Assembly (NCBI GenBank): GCA_963693085.1
Contig: OY856412.1
Span: forward strand, 1,063,228,744-1,063,292,743
DNA length: 64,000 bases
Direction: 5' to 3'
Source of the DNA: Alisma plantago-aquatica
Taxonomy: Eukaryota; Streptophyta; Magnoliopsida; Alismatales; Alismataceae
Below the pieces are notes generated by a model. It saw nothing but the letters and a program-made list of their open reading frames with translations, was not told the DNA's origin and did not search any database. The position numbers were made by a program, and so were the translations under genes. Below are positions 48,761 through 59,960 of this stretch, piece after piece (within the stretch, counting starts at the first letter, position 1; the number at the start of each line of letters is the position of its first letter).

Positions 48761-49340
48761 GTATAAACAAACTTATGGTTTTTTCTATATTGACCACATA
48801 TTAACTGGATGGATTTACTTTTTTTCTTTATGGGTTAGAAGACGTGACACCTGATACACACAAATAATGACTTAGTCAACTAATGAGTAGGTTAAATGCC
48901 TGAAGAAATAGAGTATGTTCTGGTTTTCTCCCAATTTCCTCAAGAAGGAGATGAAGTTTTTGAAGCATGATGATCTATAATTTATGATGATCATTCCCAC
49001 CGAGCACAAGTTGTTGTTTTCAAGTTAACAATCAACAATAAACAAATATGAGAGCATACAATTTATATGTGTATGCATTTTGATTATATCAAGGATGAGA
49101 TGGTTAAAGGATGTAGAAACAATTGTATTAATTAGAAATTATTGTATGAAAGACTATCTCACGGGTGTTTTATTTAATAATAGGGACAAGGTAAAATGTC
49201 CTCTCCATGTAATTTGCATTTGACTATATACAAAAAGATTGATATTCAGAATTTATACTTTTGAAAATATGAGTTCAAATTGCAATTAGCATTCACTTCG
49301 AATTTCTAGTAATGAATTAAAAAGGAATGACTAAAAGCCA
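48761..49340. other. AT-rich stretch without recognised feature
   Basis: No domain, terminal repeat or sizeable frame seen. Confidence 0.4.
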
Positions 49341-49349
49341 AGAAACATA

Positions 49350-49665
49350 CACAAGCATGCCACTAGTGGTATATTTATTCACCATTATACCCAATAAGAA
49401 TACTTTCATACAACATATAATACACAAAAGTGGCATTTTTATAAAAGCCAATTTAGATAACAACAACATTTTAATAAAATCCAAATGATGTTCCAGTGGC
49501 ATTTATATTGCATGTATAGAAAGAAATTTAGCAGCATTTACAACTTATGCCACTATTTGTCTAATGGAATTGATACTAGAGAATTTTAAGTGTCAACAAG
49601 TGCCACTAAACACTTTTAGTGGCATTTATATTTTTAGTGGCATCTTACAAATGCCACTAATGTAT
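49350..49665. repeat. Cluster of TGCCACTA / TAGTGGCA words
   Basis: The octamer-like word TGCCACTA or its complement, exact or with one change, appears about eight times: 49358, 49431, 49496, 49550, 49599, 49616, 49635 and 49652. It occurs in both orientations and is denser to the right. Clusters of short subterminal words in both orientations are typical of CACTA and some other DNA transposon ends, but no terminal inverted repeat was identified. Confidence 0.55.
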
Positions 49666-49682
49666 ATGTTTGTCGTACCGAT

Positions 49683-49707
49683 TCCACCACCACCACCATC
49701 ATCAACT
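49683..49707 (-). repeat. Trinucleotide tail of the RTE LINE
   Basis: (CCA)n/(TCA)n on the plus strand, which is GGT/TGA repeats at the 3' end of the minus-strand RTE. RTE elements end in short microsatellites instead of poly(A). Confidence 0.75.
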
Positions 49708-50729
49708 AAGCCTCAATCCCAACTATGTTGGGGTCGACTACATGGATCCTTCTTTTCCATTCAGCTCTATCATGGTCATATTCTGGTTGAGATGTAAAGA
49801 TTCAAAATCTCTCTTTATAAGCTATTCCCATGTTAATTTATGCCTTCCTCTTCTTCTATTAATTGTTCTTACCTCAATAGTATTGATTCATATAGGCACA
49901 TTAGTCTGTATGCGTTGCACATGTCCATACCATCTGAGTCGGCCCTCGTGCAACTTGTCCCCAATGCTCACCAACCCCACTTTATTCCTGATATAGTCAT
50001 TTCTCAAGCGATCTTTTCTTGTCTTCCCAGACATCCATCTCAACCTACACATTTCAGCCACATTCATCTTGTTGAGTCCTTATTTCTTCACCACCCAACA
50101 TTCACTCCCATAGGACATGGCTGGCTGTATAACAGTTTTATAAAACTTTCTTTTTAGTCTGAGAGGGATCTTCCGATCACATAATACTCTAGTTGCACTC
50201 CTCCATTTCAACCATCCTATAGTGATCCTATTATAAACGTCATTTTGGACATCTCCATATGTTTGAATGGTAGAGCCCAAGTAATGAAATTTATCACACT
50301 TTGGTATATCTGCTCCGCCCAGCTTGGCTCTACCATTCACACTGCGAGATTGGTTGAAATTGCAATGCATATATTCAGTTTTTCTCCTACTAATCATCAA
50401 CCCATTTGATTCCAGTGCCTTTCTCTAAAGTTTAACTTTATCATTCAAAACATCTTTAGTTTCATCAATCAATACAATATCATCAACATATAACATACAC
50501 CAAGGAACATCATCCTGAACATTCTTTGTCAACTCATCCAGAACAAGAACGAGCAAATATGGGCTTAGTGTTGATCCTTGGTGTACCCCAACTATGATGG
50601 GAAATGTTGGTGTCTCACCTCCATGTGTCTTCACACTTGTATTAGAGCTATCATAGATGTCTTTAATCAAGTCAATGTATTGGATTGCCACACCCTTTTT
50701 CCACAAAACCATCCACAACACTTCTTTGG

Positions 50730-50734
50730 ATGCT
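50730..50734 (+). repeat. Target site duplication of element E (left copy)
   Basis: ATGCT here and at 62010-62014, exactly flanking the TG...CA ends of element E. The host sequence, an RTE reverse transcriptase frame, is continuous across the site when one copy is removed. Confidence 0.95.
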
Positions 50735-50913
50735 TGATGAGTGCATACTCATCATGAAATTCAATTGCCTTTTTGGAACAATTTCATCTCTATTCCACAT
50801 CTTTTCACCCTAATATGAATCATAATGCACAAAACTACTTAGTTATTCAATAATCAAGATTTTAACTAAATATCTTTCATTTAATGCAGGTAAAGCAAGC
50901 AACTCCATGAATA

Positions 50914-51380
50914 CGGTCTCAAGACCGTTTGGATCCTTGCGGTCTCAAGACCATTTGGGTCCACGCGGTCCCAAGACCGTTTGGCGGAATACACAAAGAA
51001 CGAATGACGAAACTAGTTGCCAAAGAAATCCATACGGTCCCAAGACCGTTTGGGCCCATGCGGTCCCAAGACCGTTTGGTCCCATGCGGTCCCATTCGGT
51101 CTCAAGACCGTTTGGTCCCATTCGGTCTCAAGACCGTTTGGTCCCATTCGGTCTCAAGACCGTTTGGTCCCATTCGGTCTCAAGATCGTTTGGTCTTATG
51201 CGGTCTCAAGACCGTTTGGTCCCATTCGGTCTCAAGACCATTTGGTCCCATGCGGTCTCAAGACCGTTTGGTCCCATTCGGTCTCAAGACCGTTTGGTCC
51301 CATTCGGTCTCAAGACCGTTTGGTCCCATTCGGTCTCAAGACCGTTTGGTGCCCATACGGTCTCTAGACCGTTTGGGGTC
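50914..51380 (+). repeat. 26-bp palindromic tandem array in the 5' LTR of E
   Basis: About 17 units, one truncated (near 51086). Each consists of CGGTCTCAAGACCG (6-bp inverted arms around CA) followed by TTTGGTCCCATT or a variant ending CATG. Units 1-3 are separated from the rest by a 40-bp spacer. The early units carry CGGTCC in place of CGGTCT, and the last is followed by GGGGTC and the TATA box. Central units are nearly identical while the edge units vary, the usual pattern of unequal exchange. Confidence 0.95.
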
Positions 51381-51390
51381 AGATCTGAAA

Positions 51391-51401
51391 CTATAAATAG
51401 A
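51391..51401 (+). promoter_or_regulatory. TATA box of the E 5' LTR
   Basis: CTATAAATAGA lies 11 bases after the end of the 26-bp array and is identical in the 3' LTR (60726-60736). It matches the plant TATA consensus and fits the start of LTR transcription just downstream. Confidence 0.75.
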
Positions 51402-51845
51402 CCCCCAGGGTCCCCATTTGAAGGTATCGGTTCCGGACGCCGACAGGCTGCCAGAGCACCACCCGATCAAGTTCCACTCCACCTACTACTGGTGTTGCGT
51501 CCAAGGAGGCCAAGAAGAGAGAGAAGACAGAGCAAGGAGCACATCTTCTTCACCGGGCTGCGTCCACCCTCTGCACCGAGCTCATGGTGGATCTATCTTT
51601 CTCTCCTATCCTTCTTGTATCTCATATCATGAGTGAGTAGTCCTCTTTCGCTGGGGTGCGGGGACTAGCCCCGCTGCCCATGCAAACCATGTTCTTTTGT
51701 TAAACTTTCCATGGCAATGTATATAGCTCTTCCTTTTGTCATTTATCGTTAAGTTTGTAGGTTGGTTATGTGCGTGTTTCCATCTTTGTGCTCCCTATGT
51801 TGCGAGAACTTCAACGCATGGGTATGAATGTCATTTAGCATGTTA

Positions 51846-52300
51846 GACTCCTTGACGAGAACTTCCGATGGGATTCCTTGAGGTCGTAGGTCTATGATCT
51901 GCGAGGGGACAAGCCATCTAGCCTTCGGTGACGCTTCTGTGCGCCTGACGCCCGTATGGGGGGTTCACAGCCTTAGTTGGATTTTGTATCTTCGTGCTTT
52001 TCGTCGATGTTTACACGTACTATAATCTCTTATTTGCTTAACGGTTGACGCGGTTGACTCCTTGACGAGAACTTCCGATGAGATTCCTTGAGGTCGTAAG
52101 TGTATGATCCGCGAGGGGATGAGCCATCTAACCTTCGGTGACGCTTCTGTGCGCCTGACGCCCGTATGGGGGGTTCACAGCCTTAGTTGGATGTTGTACC
52201 TTCAGAGCCGTAAGACATGTGATCCGGATGGCGATGAGAAATAAGCTACCTATGGTGATGCTTACGCGGACCTGACGCCCGTATGGGGGGTTCTGCAGCA
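51846..52300 (+). repeat. About 210-bp repeat in the E LTR (2 full and 1 partial)
   Basis: GACTCCTTGACGAGAACTTC starts units at 51846 and 52056. GACGCCCGTATGGGGGGTT recurs at 51948, 52158 and 52274, the last in a diverged partial unit. The same arrangement occurs in the 3' LTR (61181-61640). Confidence 0.88.
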
Positions 52301-52678
52301 GCTCTACTCGAAGTGTTGTATCTTGCCTGGAATGTTTGCAGAGGAGTATGTTTGTGTGTGTAGCGGTGGTCAAACCCGGTACCATCCCAGCGATTCCATA
52401 TCATTGATCCGAACCCATCTTTTAATTCCGCATTTACTTTCTTGCAATTAGTTTAATCAAACCCAAATCAACCAATTGTTCTAAATATTAGTTTTACTTG
52501 AGCTAGATCTAATTGACAAAGATTCTTAAAAACGTTGTCCTTTGGGTTCGATCCTCAACTATACTGCGATAAGACCCGTCCGCTTGCGGGTGGTATTGTT
52601 GCACTTGGTTTTGGTAAAAGCTCGGGGATATAAACTCCGAGTGAATTTGTTAGTTCATTCAAAATCCACATCAAATTC

Positions 52679-52696
52679 TGGCGCCATTGCCGGGGA
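52679..52696 (+). other. Primer binding site of element E (tRNA-Asp type)
   Basis: TGGCGCCATTGCCGGGGA, five bases after the LTR end, is complementary to the 3' end of plant tRNA-Asp(GTC) except for one base (A in place of G at position 8). This primer is usual for Athila and Tat elements. Confidence 0.85.
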
Positions 52697-52850
52697 CAAC
52701 GAAATCAGTCAGTCTAATCTAGTTCTTTTAAGACTAATCTAGGATTTTGTTTTTCTTTTGAAACTATCGCTTATCTACTTGATCTTATTCTACTTGTGGA
52801 TCTCATTTTCAAATCCTCCTAATTTTCAGGTGCTCTCCAACGCATAGTGG

Positions 52851-54475
52851 ATGCACCGAACAGACAGTCTCGGACTCACAGCGAGCTTCGATCTTGAAAT
52901 AGATAGAACCTTCCATCGTCAGATCAGGGAAAATCAGGCAAGAATGGCACAAGAAGAAGAAGTAGCCCGAAGAGTGGCTCAAGCCATCAATGCACAAAGA
53001 GAGAGGCTCATGCAAGAAGCTAGAGCTGCGGTTCAACAAGAGATCTTAGCAGCACAGGCAGTAGCGCAAGCAGCAGAACTTCAGAAAGATCTTAGAGAGT
53101 TCTCTATCCCAAAGTCCGCGAATGTCTATCATCGGTGCAGCCTCCAACCATAGAAGCTGCCAACTTTGAGATTAGAGCACATTGGATAACTTTGCTTCAA
53201 AACAACCCCTTCTACGGCAAACAAGCTGAAGACAGCCAAGGTCATCTTCTCAGATTCATCAAACTTTGTGCTATGATGAAGCAAAATGGAGTCTCCGATG
53301 ATGCCATTCGACTCCGTCTTTTCAAGTACTCTCTTGCTGATAGAGCCATTAGTTGGTACAATTCACTACAGAGTGAAGTACCCATCACCACCTGGGAGCA
53401 GCTCCAAAATGCTTTTCTGGAAAAGTTCTACCCCCCATCTCTTACATATGAAATCAGGGGAAGAATCACAAATTTCACTCAAGTTCCAGGAGAAACCCTT
53501 GCCGAAGCTTGGGATAGGTACAAGGAGCTCCTACGAAAATTCCCACACCATGGAATCCCTAAGAACCAGCTGATAGAGATATTCTACAGGGGTGTGGAGG
53601 ATGACGTAAAGATGTTCCTTGACTCCTCGTCTGGTGGGAACTTCATGCGGCAAAGTTACGATAGCGCATGGAGAGTAGTCACCCTGGGAGCAGAAAATCA
53701 AGCCAATTGGGGCAGATCTGTTGGTAAAGGAGTCTTAAAGGTAGCCATGGCTGAAGCAGTCCCAGAATACAAATCTATAGCTGAAACTTTGAAGGTCTTA
53801 GTTGCAAAGCAAGATCACATAGAATCATCCCTTACTGCGATTGGAAGAGGACATTCTCCCACTAGGCAACCAGAGCAGGTCAAGTCGACTTCTTTGTTTT
53901 GTGAAGCATGCAAAGGCACTGATCATTCCACATTGTCATGCAATGTTCTTTACGATGTTGTTTTAAGCAATGCCTGTGGACAAGGAGATAATTGCCAGAT
54001 GGAGAATCTTAATGCTATTAACACCATCCCTGGGCAGAACTATTACAATCCAAATCAAAATAGGAATCACCCAGGCTTCCAATACGGAAACCCTTCAGGA
54101 GCTATGAACTCACATCAATTTGGTCCAAACAATCAACCGAGGGGCCCATCTGGGTATCAGTTTAACCAGCAACCAAACTTTGGGAATCAAGGAAACTTCA
54201 AAGGAAACTTTCAGAATAGGAATTACAATAATTATCAGAACAACTCTCAGTATCAAAACCTGAACCAACAACAAGGTCAAACAGGATCCATCCCTTCTGA
54301 TGACAAGCTATCTACCATTGAAAAATTGTTGCAAGCACAACAAACGATGATAGCCAACCAACAAGCCCAACAAAAGGCTATTGAAATGCAACTAGCTCAA
54401 CTTGCTGCTAGCATAAAGCCCCCAGCTGGAGCCTTTGCGGGTCAACCTGAAAACAATCTGAAATATCCTGAATAG
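52851..54475 (+). pseudogene. gag: Element E gag (Athila-type)
   Basis: The N-terminal part (52851-53130, Gln/Ala/Glu-rich, probably coiled coil) is in one frame, and the capsid continues in another from about 53110 to 54472, so there is one frameshift. The retrotransposon gag block is clear: AISWYNSLQ, TTWEQLQNAFLEKFYPP and GETLAEAWDRYKELLRKFPHHG. A CCHC knuckle, CEACKGTDHSTLSC, lies at residues about 256-269 of the second frame with all four ligands. An Asn/Gln-rich linker follows. The frame ends at a TAG (54473) inside the ...YPE/LKVINTRSGK junction, which is normally continuous in Athila. The role is particle formation and RNA packaging. Confidence 0.88.
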
Positions 54476-55831
54476 TTGAAAGTCATCAACACCAGATCGG
54501 GGAAAGATTATTCGAATCCCCTAGTAAAGAAACCTGTAGTTATTGCTGACGAAGAAGAACCTGAGACAGTCCAGAACTCGACAACTCCAGAATCACAACC
54601 AATGGAAGATAAGGCTGACAAAGAAGTGCCTGAAAAATCTATTGATAAAGAAGATGAAACACCAGAGATAGATATTCCTGTGTATAAGCCTCGTATACCC
54701 TTCCCATCCCGTCTAAGGCAAACCAAGCTTGATACTAGATTCATCAAATTTAAAGAGGCTATGAAGAAACTCCATGTTGATATACCATTCTTAGATGCTC
54801 TTAATGAGATACCAGCCTGGACCAAGTATCTAAAGTCGCTTCTCACCAAGAAGTACATCACTGAAGAGTGTGAAACTGTAAAACTGGCTACAACCACGTC
54901 AGATATCATACTAGGTAAGATGCCAAAGAAACAAAAAGATCCAGGATCCTTCGGAATCTCATGTCACATTGGTGACTCATCATGCAAGAAAGGATTGGCA
55001 GATCTTGGCGCAAGTATCTCTATTATGCCGTTCAGTCTATGCAAGAGATTAGGGTTCGCAAAACTGCTTCCAACTGCTATGACCATTCAACTTGCGGACA
55101 ATTTGATAAAAAGACCGTTAGGAATTCTTGAAGACATCCCGGTCAAGGTAGGCAAGGACGCGTATGTTCCATGTGATTTTGTCATCATGGACATAAAAGA
55201 AGACACATGATACCCTCTTATCTTCAGTCGTCCGTTCCTCGCCACTGCTAGAGCCCTTATTGATGTTGAAGCAGGAACCTTACTGCTCAGGTTAGGTAAA
55301 GAAACTCTGGAGTTCAAAGTTTTTGAAAGCATGAGAAGACCAAGTATACAGGAAGAAGTATATCTGATTGATTGTGTTGAGCAAATGTCACAACTGACCC
55401 AAGAATACTACGAGTCATGTGATCCCTTGGAAACTTCTCTATACGACCTTTTTAATGACGAACCTACTGACCAACAAGCTAAGAATTGCATCGAATCTCC
55501 CAACTCTACTAAAGAAAATGCTGAAGCTACTTACGAAGAATTAAAGACTACCGGAACTCCAGAAGGAATCAGTGAAAAACCAGAACCTCCCGAAATGAAG
55601 CCCCTACCTGAAGGGCTGAAGTATATGTTTTTAGACGATCTCAAAGCTTGTCCAGTCATCATAAATGCTGATCTATCGACCAAACAAGAAGAGAAACTTC
55701 TGGAGATGTTAAGGGAGAGCAAGAAAGCCATAGGCTATAAGATGAGTGACCTCACAGGGGTCAGTCAAGCCTTGTGCATGCACAGAATCCTCATGATGGA
55801 AGACCATAAGACAACCATCGAGCATCAATGA
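54476..55831 (+). pseudogene. Element E aspartic protease and linker
   Basis: Same frame as the capsid. It opens with VINTRSGK, the typical Athila junction, then an acidic linker. The protease block LADLGASISIMPFSLCKRLG (near 54995-55055) has the DLGA active site normal for Athila. LADNLIKRPLGILEDIPVKV and a PLIFSRPFLATARALIDV segment complete the fold. TGA codons at 55208 and 55829 interrupt the frame. Both could come from CGA by a single C-to-T change. The region to 55831 links protease to RT. Confidence 0.88.
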
Positions 55832-55834
55832 AAG

Positions 55835-57173
55835 TTGAACCCGAATATGAAGGAAGTGGTCCGTCGCGAGATCATCAAACTTCTTACAGCTGGAATAATA
55901 TACCCGATATTGGACTCACCATGGGTGAGCCCAGTTCATGTGGTACCCAAGAAAGGAGGGACTACCGTTATAAGAAATGAAAACAATGAGCTCATCCCCA
56001 CTCGAACAGTCACTGGGTGGCGGATGTGTATTGATTATAGGAAATTGAACAAGGCCACTCGAAAGGATCATTTTCCTATGCCCTTCCTCGATCAAATTTT
56101 AGAAAGATTGGCCCATCAAGAATATTTCTGTTACCTGGACGGTTACTCCAGATTCTATCAGATTCCCATACATCCAGATGATCAAGAAAAAATGACTTTC
56201 ACTTGTCCCTTCGGGACATATGCTTTTAAAAGGATGCCATTTGGCCTGTGTAATGCCCCCACAACTTTTCAACGTTGCATGACTGCCATCTTTGCAGGGC
56301 TTACTGAAACTGTTATGGAGGTCTTCATGGATGATTTTTCTGTATATGGGGACTCCTTTGATTCCTGTCTTAAGCATCTCTCCATGGTCCTCAAACGCTG
56401 TGAAGAAGCACATCTGGTGCTAAATTGGGAGAAATGCCATTTTATGGTAAAGGAAGGCATTGTCTTGGGCCACAAGGTTAGCAATAGAGGAATAGAAGTT
56501 GATAAAGCCAAGATAGAAGTCATATCTAAATTGGCAATTCCCACAAATGTAAAAGAAGTTCACACTTTCCTTGGTCACGCTGGATTCTATAGAAGGTTTA
56601 TACGAGATTTTTCCAAGATAACAAAGCCGATGACCAATCTACTTCTAAAAGATGCTGATTTCAATTTCAATGAAGAATGCGTCAAAAGTTTTGATACGCT
56701 GAAGAAGGCCCTTACAACTACCCCCATCATTAGAGCTCCCGATTGGGACTGCCCCTTTGAAATTATGTGTGATGCCAGTGATTACGCGGTGGGTGCGGTC
56801 TTAGGACAATGCATAGAGAAGAAACATTATGTGATCTATTATGCGTTGAAAACCCTCGATGAAGCTCAACGGAATTATGCTACTACTAAAAAAGGAACTT
56901 TTAGCAGTCATCTACGCCTTCGATAAATTCAGATCCTACCTTACTAGTTCGAAGGTAATCGTTTACACAGACCATGCTGCTATCCGTTACCTTATGGAAA
57001 AGAAGGATGCTAAGCCAAGGCTGATCAGATGGATACTCCTTCTATAAGAATTTGACCTGGAAATAAGAGATAAAAAGGGGACGGAAAATGTTGTTGCAGA
57101 TCACCTCAGTCGCATCCACACTCTGGATGCTGAAGGGATCCCGATAAATGACTCCCTACTGGATGATCAACTT
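55835..57173 (+). pseudogene. pol: Element E reverse transcriptase and RNase H
   Basis: An uninterrupted RT frame: SPWVSPVHVVPKKGG, WRMCIDYRKLNKATRKDHFP, FGLCNAPTTFQRCM, the catalytic VFMDDFSVYG (near 56323), HKVSNRGIEVDKAK and FLGHAGFYRRFI. RNase H starts near 56755 (FEIMCDASDYAVGAVL). An extra A in an A run near 56887 shifts the frame. The next frame carries [27 protein letters not shown] and, after a TAA at 57045, the VVADHLSR segment. The RT core itself has no stop, the best preserved retroelement domain in the window. Confidence 0.92.
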
Positions 57174-58490
57174 ATGAGCGTCTCGGAAGTAGTGCCATGG
57201 TATTCTGACTTCGTAAACTACCTTGCTGCGGGAGTCATCCATCCCCAGTACACCGGGAACACTCTGAAGAAGTTTATGCATGATGTGAAGCATTACCATT
57301 GGGATGAACCATATCTTTTCAAACTTTGCGCTGATGGTCTGTATAGACGTTGTATCACCGAAGAAGAAGCTCAATATATTCTGGAACAATGCCACTCGGG
57401 ACCTGTGGGTGGACACATGAGCTCCAAAAAGATTGCCTTAAAGGTTTTGCAATGTGGATTTTTCTGGCCAATTTTATCCAAGGGCTCTTACGATTTTGTC
57501 CTATCCTGTGATAGATATCAAAGATCTAGCAATATAACCAAAAGAGACGAGATGCCACCGAATCTATGGCAAGAAGTTGAGATATTCGACGTCTGGGGAG
57601 TAGACTATATGGGGCCATTCCCATCTTCTAATGGATTCTCATACATCCTAGTGGCGGTAGACTACGTCTCCAAATGGGTTGAAGCTATACCAACCGTCAC
57701 TAGTGATTCAAAACCAGTCATCAAATTATTCAAAGATATCATCTTCCCACGGTTTGGAGTACCGCAAACCGTGATATCTGACGGAGGCTCCCACTTCATT
57801 GAACGAAGCTTTGAAGCTCTTCTAAGAAAATATGGTGTCTCGCACAAGGTGGCTTCACCTTACCATCCACAAACTAGTGGACAGGTAGAAGTCTCTAACC
57901 GACAACTAAAGGCTATCCTTGAGAAAACCATTGGACATAATCGAAAAGATTGGTCGATAAAAATCAACGACGCCTTATGGGCTTATCGTACTGCTTATAA
58001 AACTCCCCTTGGTACTACACCTTTTCGATTGATATATGGAAAAGCTTGTCACCTGTCAGTCGAATGAGAACATAAGGCAAGGTGGGCAATTAAACGATTG
58101 AATTTCGATATGAAAGAAGTAGGGCAAGCCAGGATTCTACAACTCAATGAGTTAGATGAACTTAGAATGACAGCTTATGAGAATGCATGAATCTACAAAG
58201 AACGTACAAAACTCTGGCACGATGGACATCTGAAAAGAAAAGACATACAAGTGGGAGATCAACTTCTGGTTTTCAACTCAAGATTACGACTTTTCCCAGG
58301 AAAACTCCGTTCCCATTGGTCCGAACCCTTCATCGTCAAAAACATCTCGCCACACGGTGTTTTCTCTCTATGGAGTGAAGCGACAGGGGAATTCATAACA
58401 AACGGTCACCGCTTGAAGAGATATTTTACCTTGATTGACATTGGCACTGACACAATGATAGAACTGGCAAATCCAAAAGACCCACCATGA
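57174..58490 (+). pseudogene. pol: Element E integrase
   Basis: In the frame after the A-run shift. The zinc domain has the His pair (HSGPVGGH) and CDRYQR, where the second Cys is replaced by Tyr, so one ligand is lost. The catalytic core is complete: [12 protein letters not shown] (Asp), VISDGGSHF (Asp) and [12 protein letters not shown] (Glu). [23 protein letters not shown] follows. TGA codons at 58065 and 58188 break the C-terminal part, which has LQLNELDELRMTAYENA and FNSRLRLFPGKLRS, both Athila hallmarks. No chromodomain follows. Confidence 0.9.
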
Positions 58491-59403
58491 AGCTAAAGGA
58501 CTCTGTCGAGCCAACGACATAAAACAAAGGTGCTTGTGGGGAGGCAACCCGATCAATAAATCTGTTTTACTTTTCCTTTCCAAATTTTGGTTTTTTACCT
58601 TATAGTTAAATTTTCCTTAAAAAAATATTTGCCTTATGAGATAGTTTTCTTTCAGAACACGAGATCGGAGTGGCGCTGATCAGAACAAAATCATCCTCGG
58701 CAGTCATACCTGGTGTTTCCTTTCCCCTCCATCTTGAATTTAGGGTTTGCTCGAGGACGAGCAAATCTCTAAGTTCGGGGTGGAGGGTGGGTGGTACGTA
58801 TTCCACTTCCACATACACACCCTCTTTTTTCATACTCAATATGTCTCTATCATAAATTTTTTTTCAAATGTTTGAACAGATACCTGATGAAATTTTATCT
58901 TTTGTCGATAAAAATGTAACTAACTTTTTTTCTATGCATGTTCTATCATAACATCCTCCTTATTCGAAGCGAATCCTCAAGAGGACTGACTTTTGAAACT
59001 TGCGTTTTGCCTGAAATTATCCTGTGAAGCTTATGATTCCTAACATCATAATACTCTTTACAAAATGATAAGTATCTGCCAAACTGATAGGGATCAAACA
59101 CGTCGTGATTCCTAACTAACTAGTTGAACAATGGCTTAGAACCCCCACCAGATCCGCATCAAGTCATTATTTGAGCAGAGTATGACAAAGAGAATAACCC
59201 GGTTTTGAATTGTAAATCAAGTTGCATGTTGATCTGAACTCTCTTCTACACTTCTTCTATCATCTTCATATCCCTCCATACATCAATACCACCAAAATAG
59301 CCAAACTTGTGCCAAACCCTAAGTTCGGGGTGGCACGCCACTTCCCCTTATCCGCTTCTTCCATACCCCTCGCAATGAATAAGGGTGTACCACCAAAAAT
59401 GCA

Positions 59404-59590
59404 ATCTCGAGTCGAATAGAGGAGAGATCTGCAATAAAAGATGCCAAAGTGTACACAAAAAGAAATGCAATCTCGAGTCGAATAGAGGAGAGATCTGCAA
59501 TAAAAGATGCCTCAATGCACATAAAAAAATATGCAATAAATGAAATTGCAAAACAAATAAAAATCTCGAGTCGAATAGAGGAGAGATTTA
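59404..59590. repeat. Three copies of a CTCGAGTCGAATAGAG-containing repeat
   Basis: ATCTCGAGTCGAATAGAGG begins at 59404, 59470 and 59563 (spacing 66 and 93). The first two also share GAGATCTGCAATAAAAGATG. The minus strand stays open through it for 96 codons, probably by chance because both spacings are multiples of three. Confidence 0.8.
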
Positions 59591-59960
59591 CTTCTTCTTT
59601 CCATACCACCTTTCACTCCTTTTTCTACCTAAGGGCACAATACATGCCCCAACATCCTGAACTACACCAGTGTCAGATCGAATGCATACTTGTTGATTCT
59701 ACGGGTATCTCAGAATTCCTACAAAACTCTTTGACATGCTTGGTGTTGGAAAAAGTGGGGAGGAAGCGTTGTTGGGAAACGAACTCATGAACGAAGCTAT
59801 GGAAAGACGTGTTTCATGGTCCCAAGAAGTTATGGTAGTCATTCATACTAAGCAGAAAGAAAACATTTGTGATGTGAAGATGAAGAAATCACACAGATTG
59901 AAAGTATTTCATTGGGCAACAGTTTCAAACTTTATGTTACTCAAGGACGAGCAACGATTT

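Larger units (their letters stand above)
49680..50734 (-). pseudogene. RTE-type LINE, 3' half (RT end and tail)
   Basis: On the minus strand, from 50734 down, come LWMVLWKKGVAIQYI, GVHQGSTLSPYLL and the catalytic MLYVDDIVLIDE of a plant RTE RT. Next are DKFHYLGSTIQ, RKFYKTVIQPAMSYGSECW and the terminal region. The element ends with the characteristic RTE 3' tail: reverse of CAACTATGTTGGGGTCGACT (49722-49741) followed by a GATGATGGTGGTGG microsatellite (49683-49707). Stops near 50424 and 50401 and frame changes disable it. It is separated from its 5' half by element E. Confidence 0.85.
50735..52673 (+). mobile_element. Element E (Athila-type Ty3/gypsy) 5' LTR
   Basis: A 1.94-kb LTR from TGATGAGTGC to AAATCCACATCA. 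The first 20 bases, TGATGAGTGCATACTCATCA, have 8-bp inverted arms around GCAT. Next come a short leader, a 26-bp tandem array (50914-51380), a TATA box, and a second repeat system (about 51846-52300). The 3' LTR (59976-62009) is nearly identical outside the arrays, so E inserted fairly recently. Confidence 0.95.

Noticed and set aside
50914..51380. CRISPR-like regular repeat
   Set aside because: Units are contiguous with no unique spacers, the DNA is plant retrotransposon LTR, and there are no cas genes.
50907..51636. Long repetitive open frames (up to 241 codons) on the plus strand in the 5' LTR of E
   Set aside because: They are produced in all three frames by the 26-bp array and continue into LTR sequence. 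No domain and no single preferred frame.
59319..59609. Minus-strand 96-codon frame with an internal peptide repeat
   Set aside because: It follows from a DNA repeat with spacings that are multiples of three in the non-coding tail of element E. No known domain.
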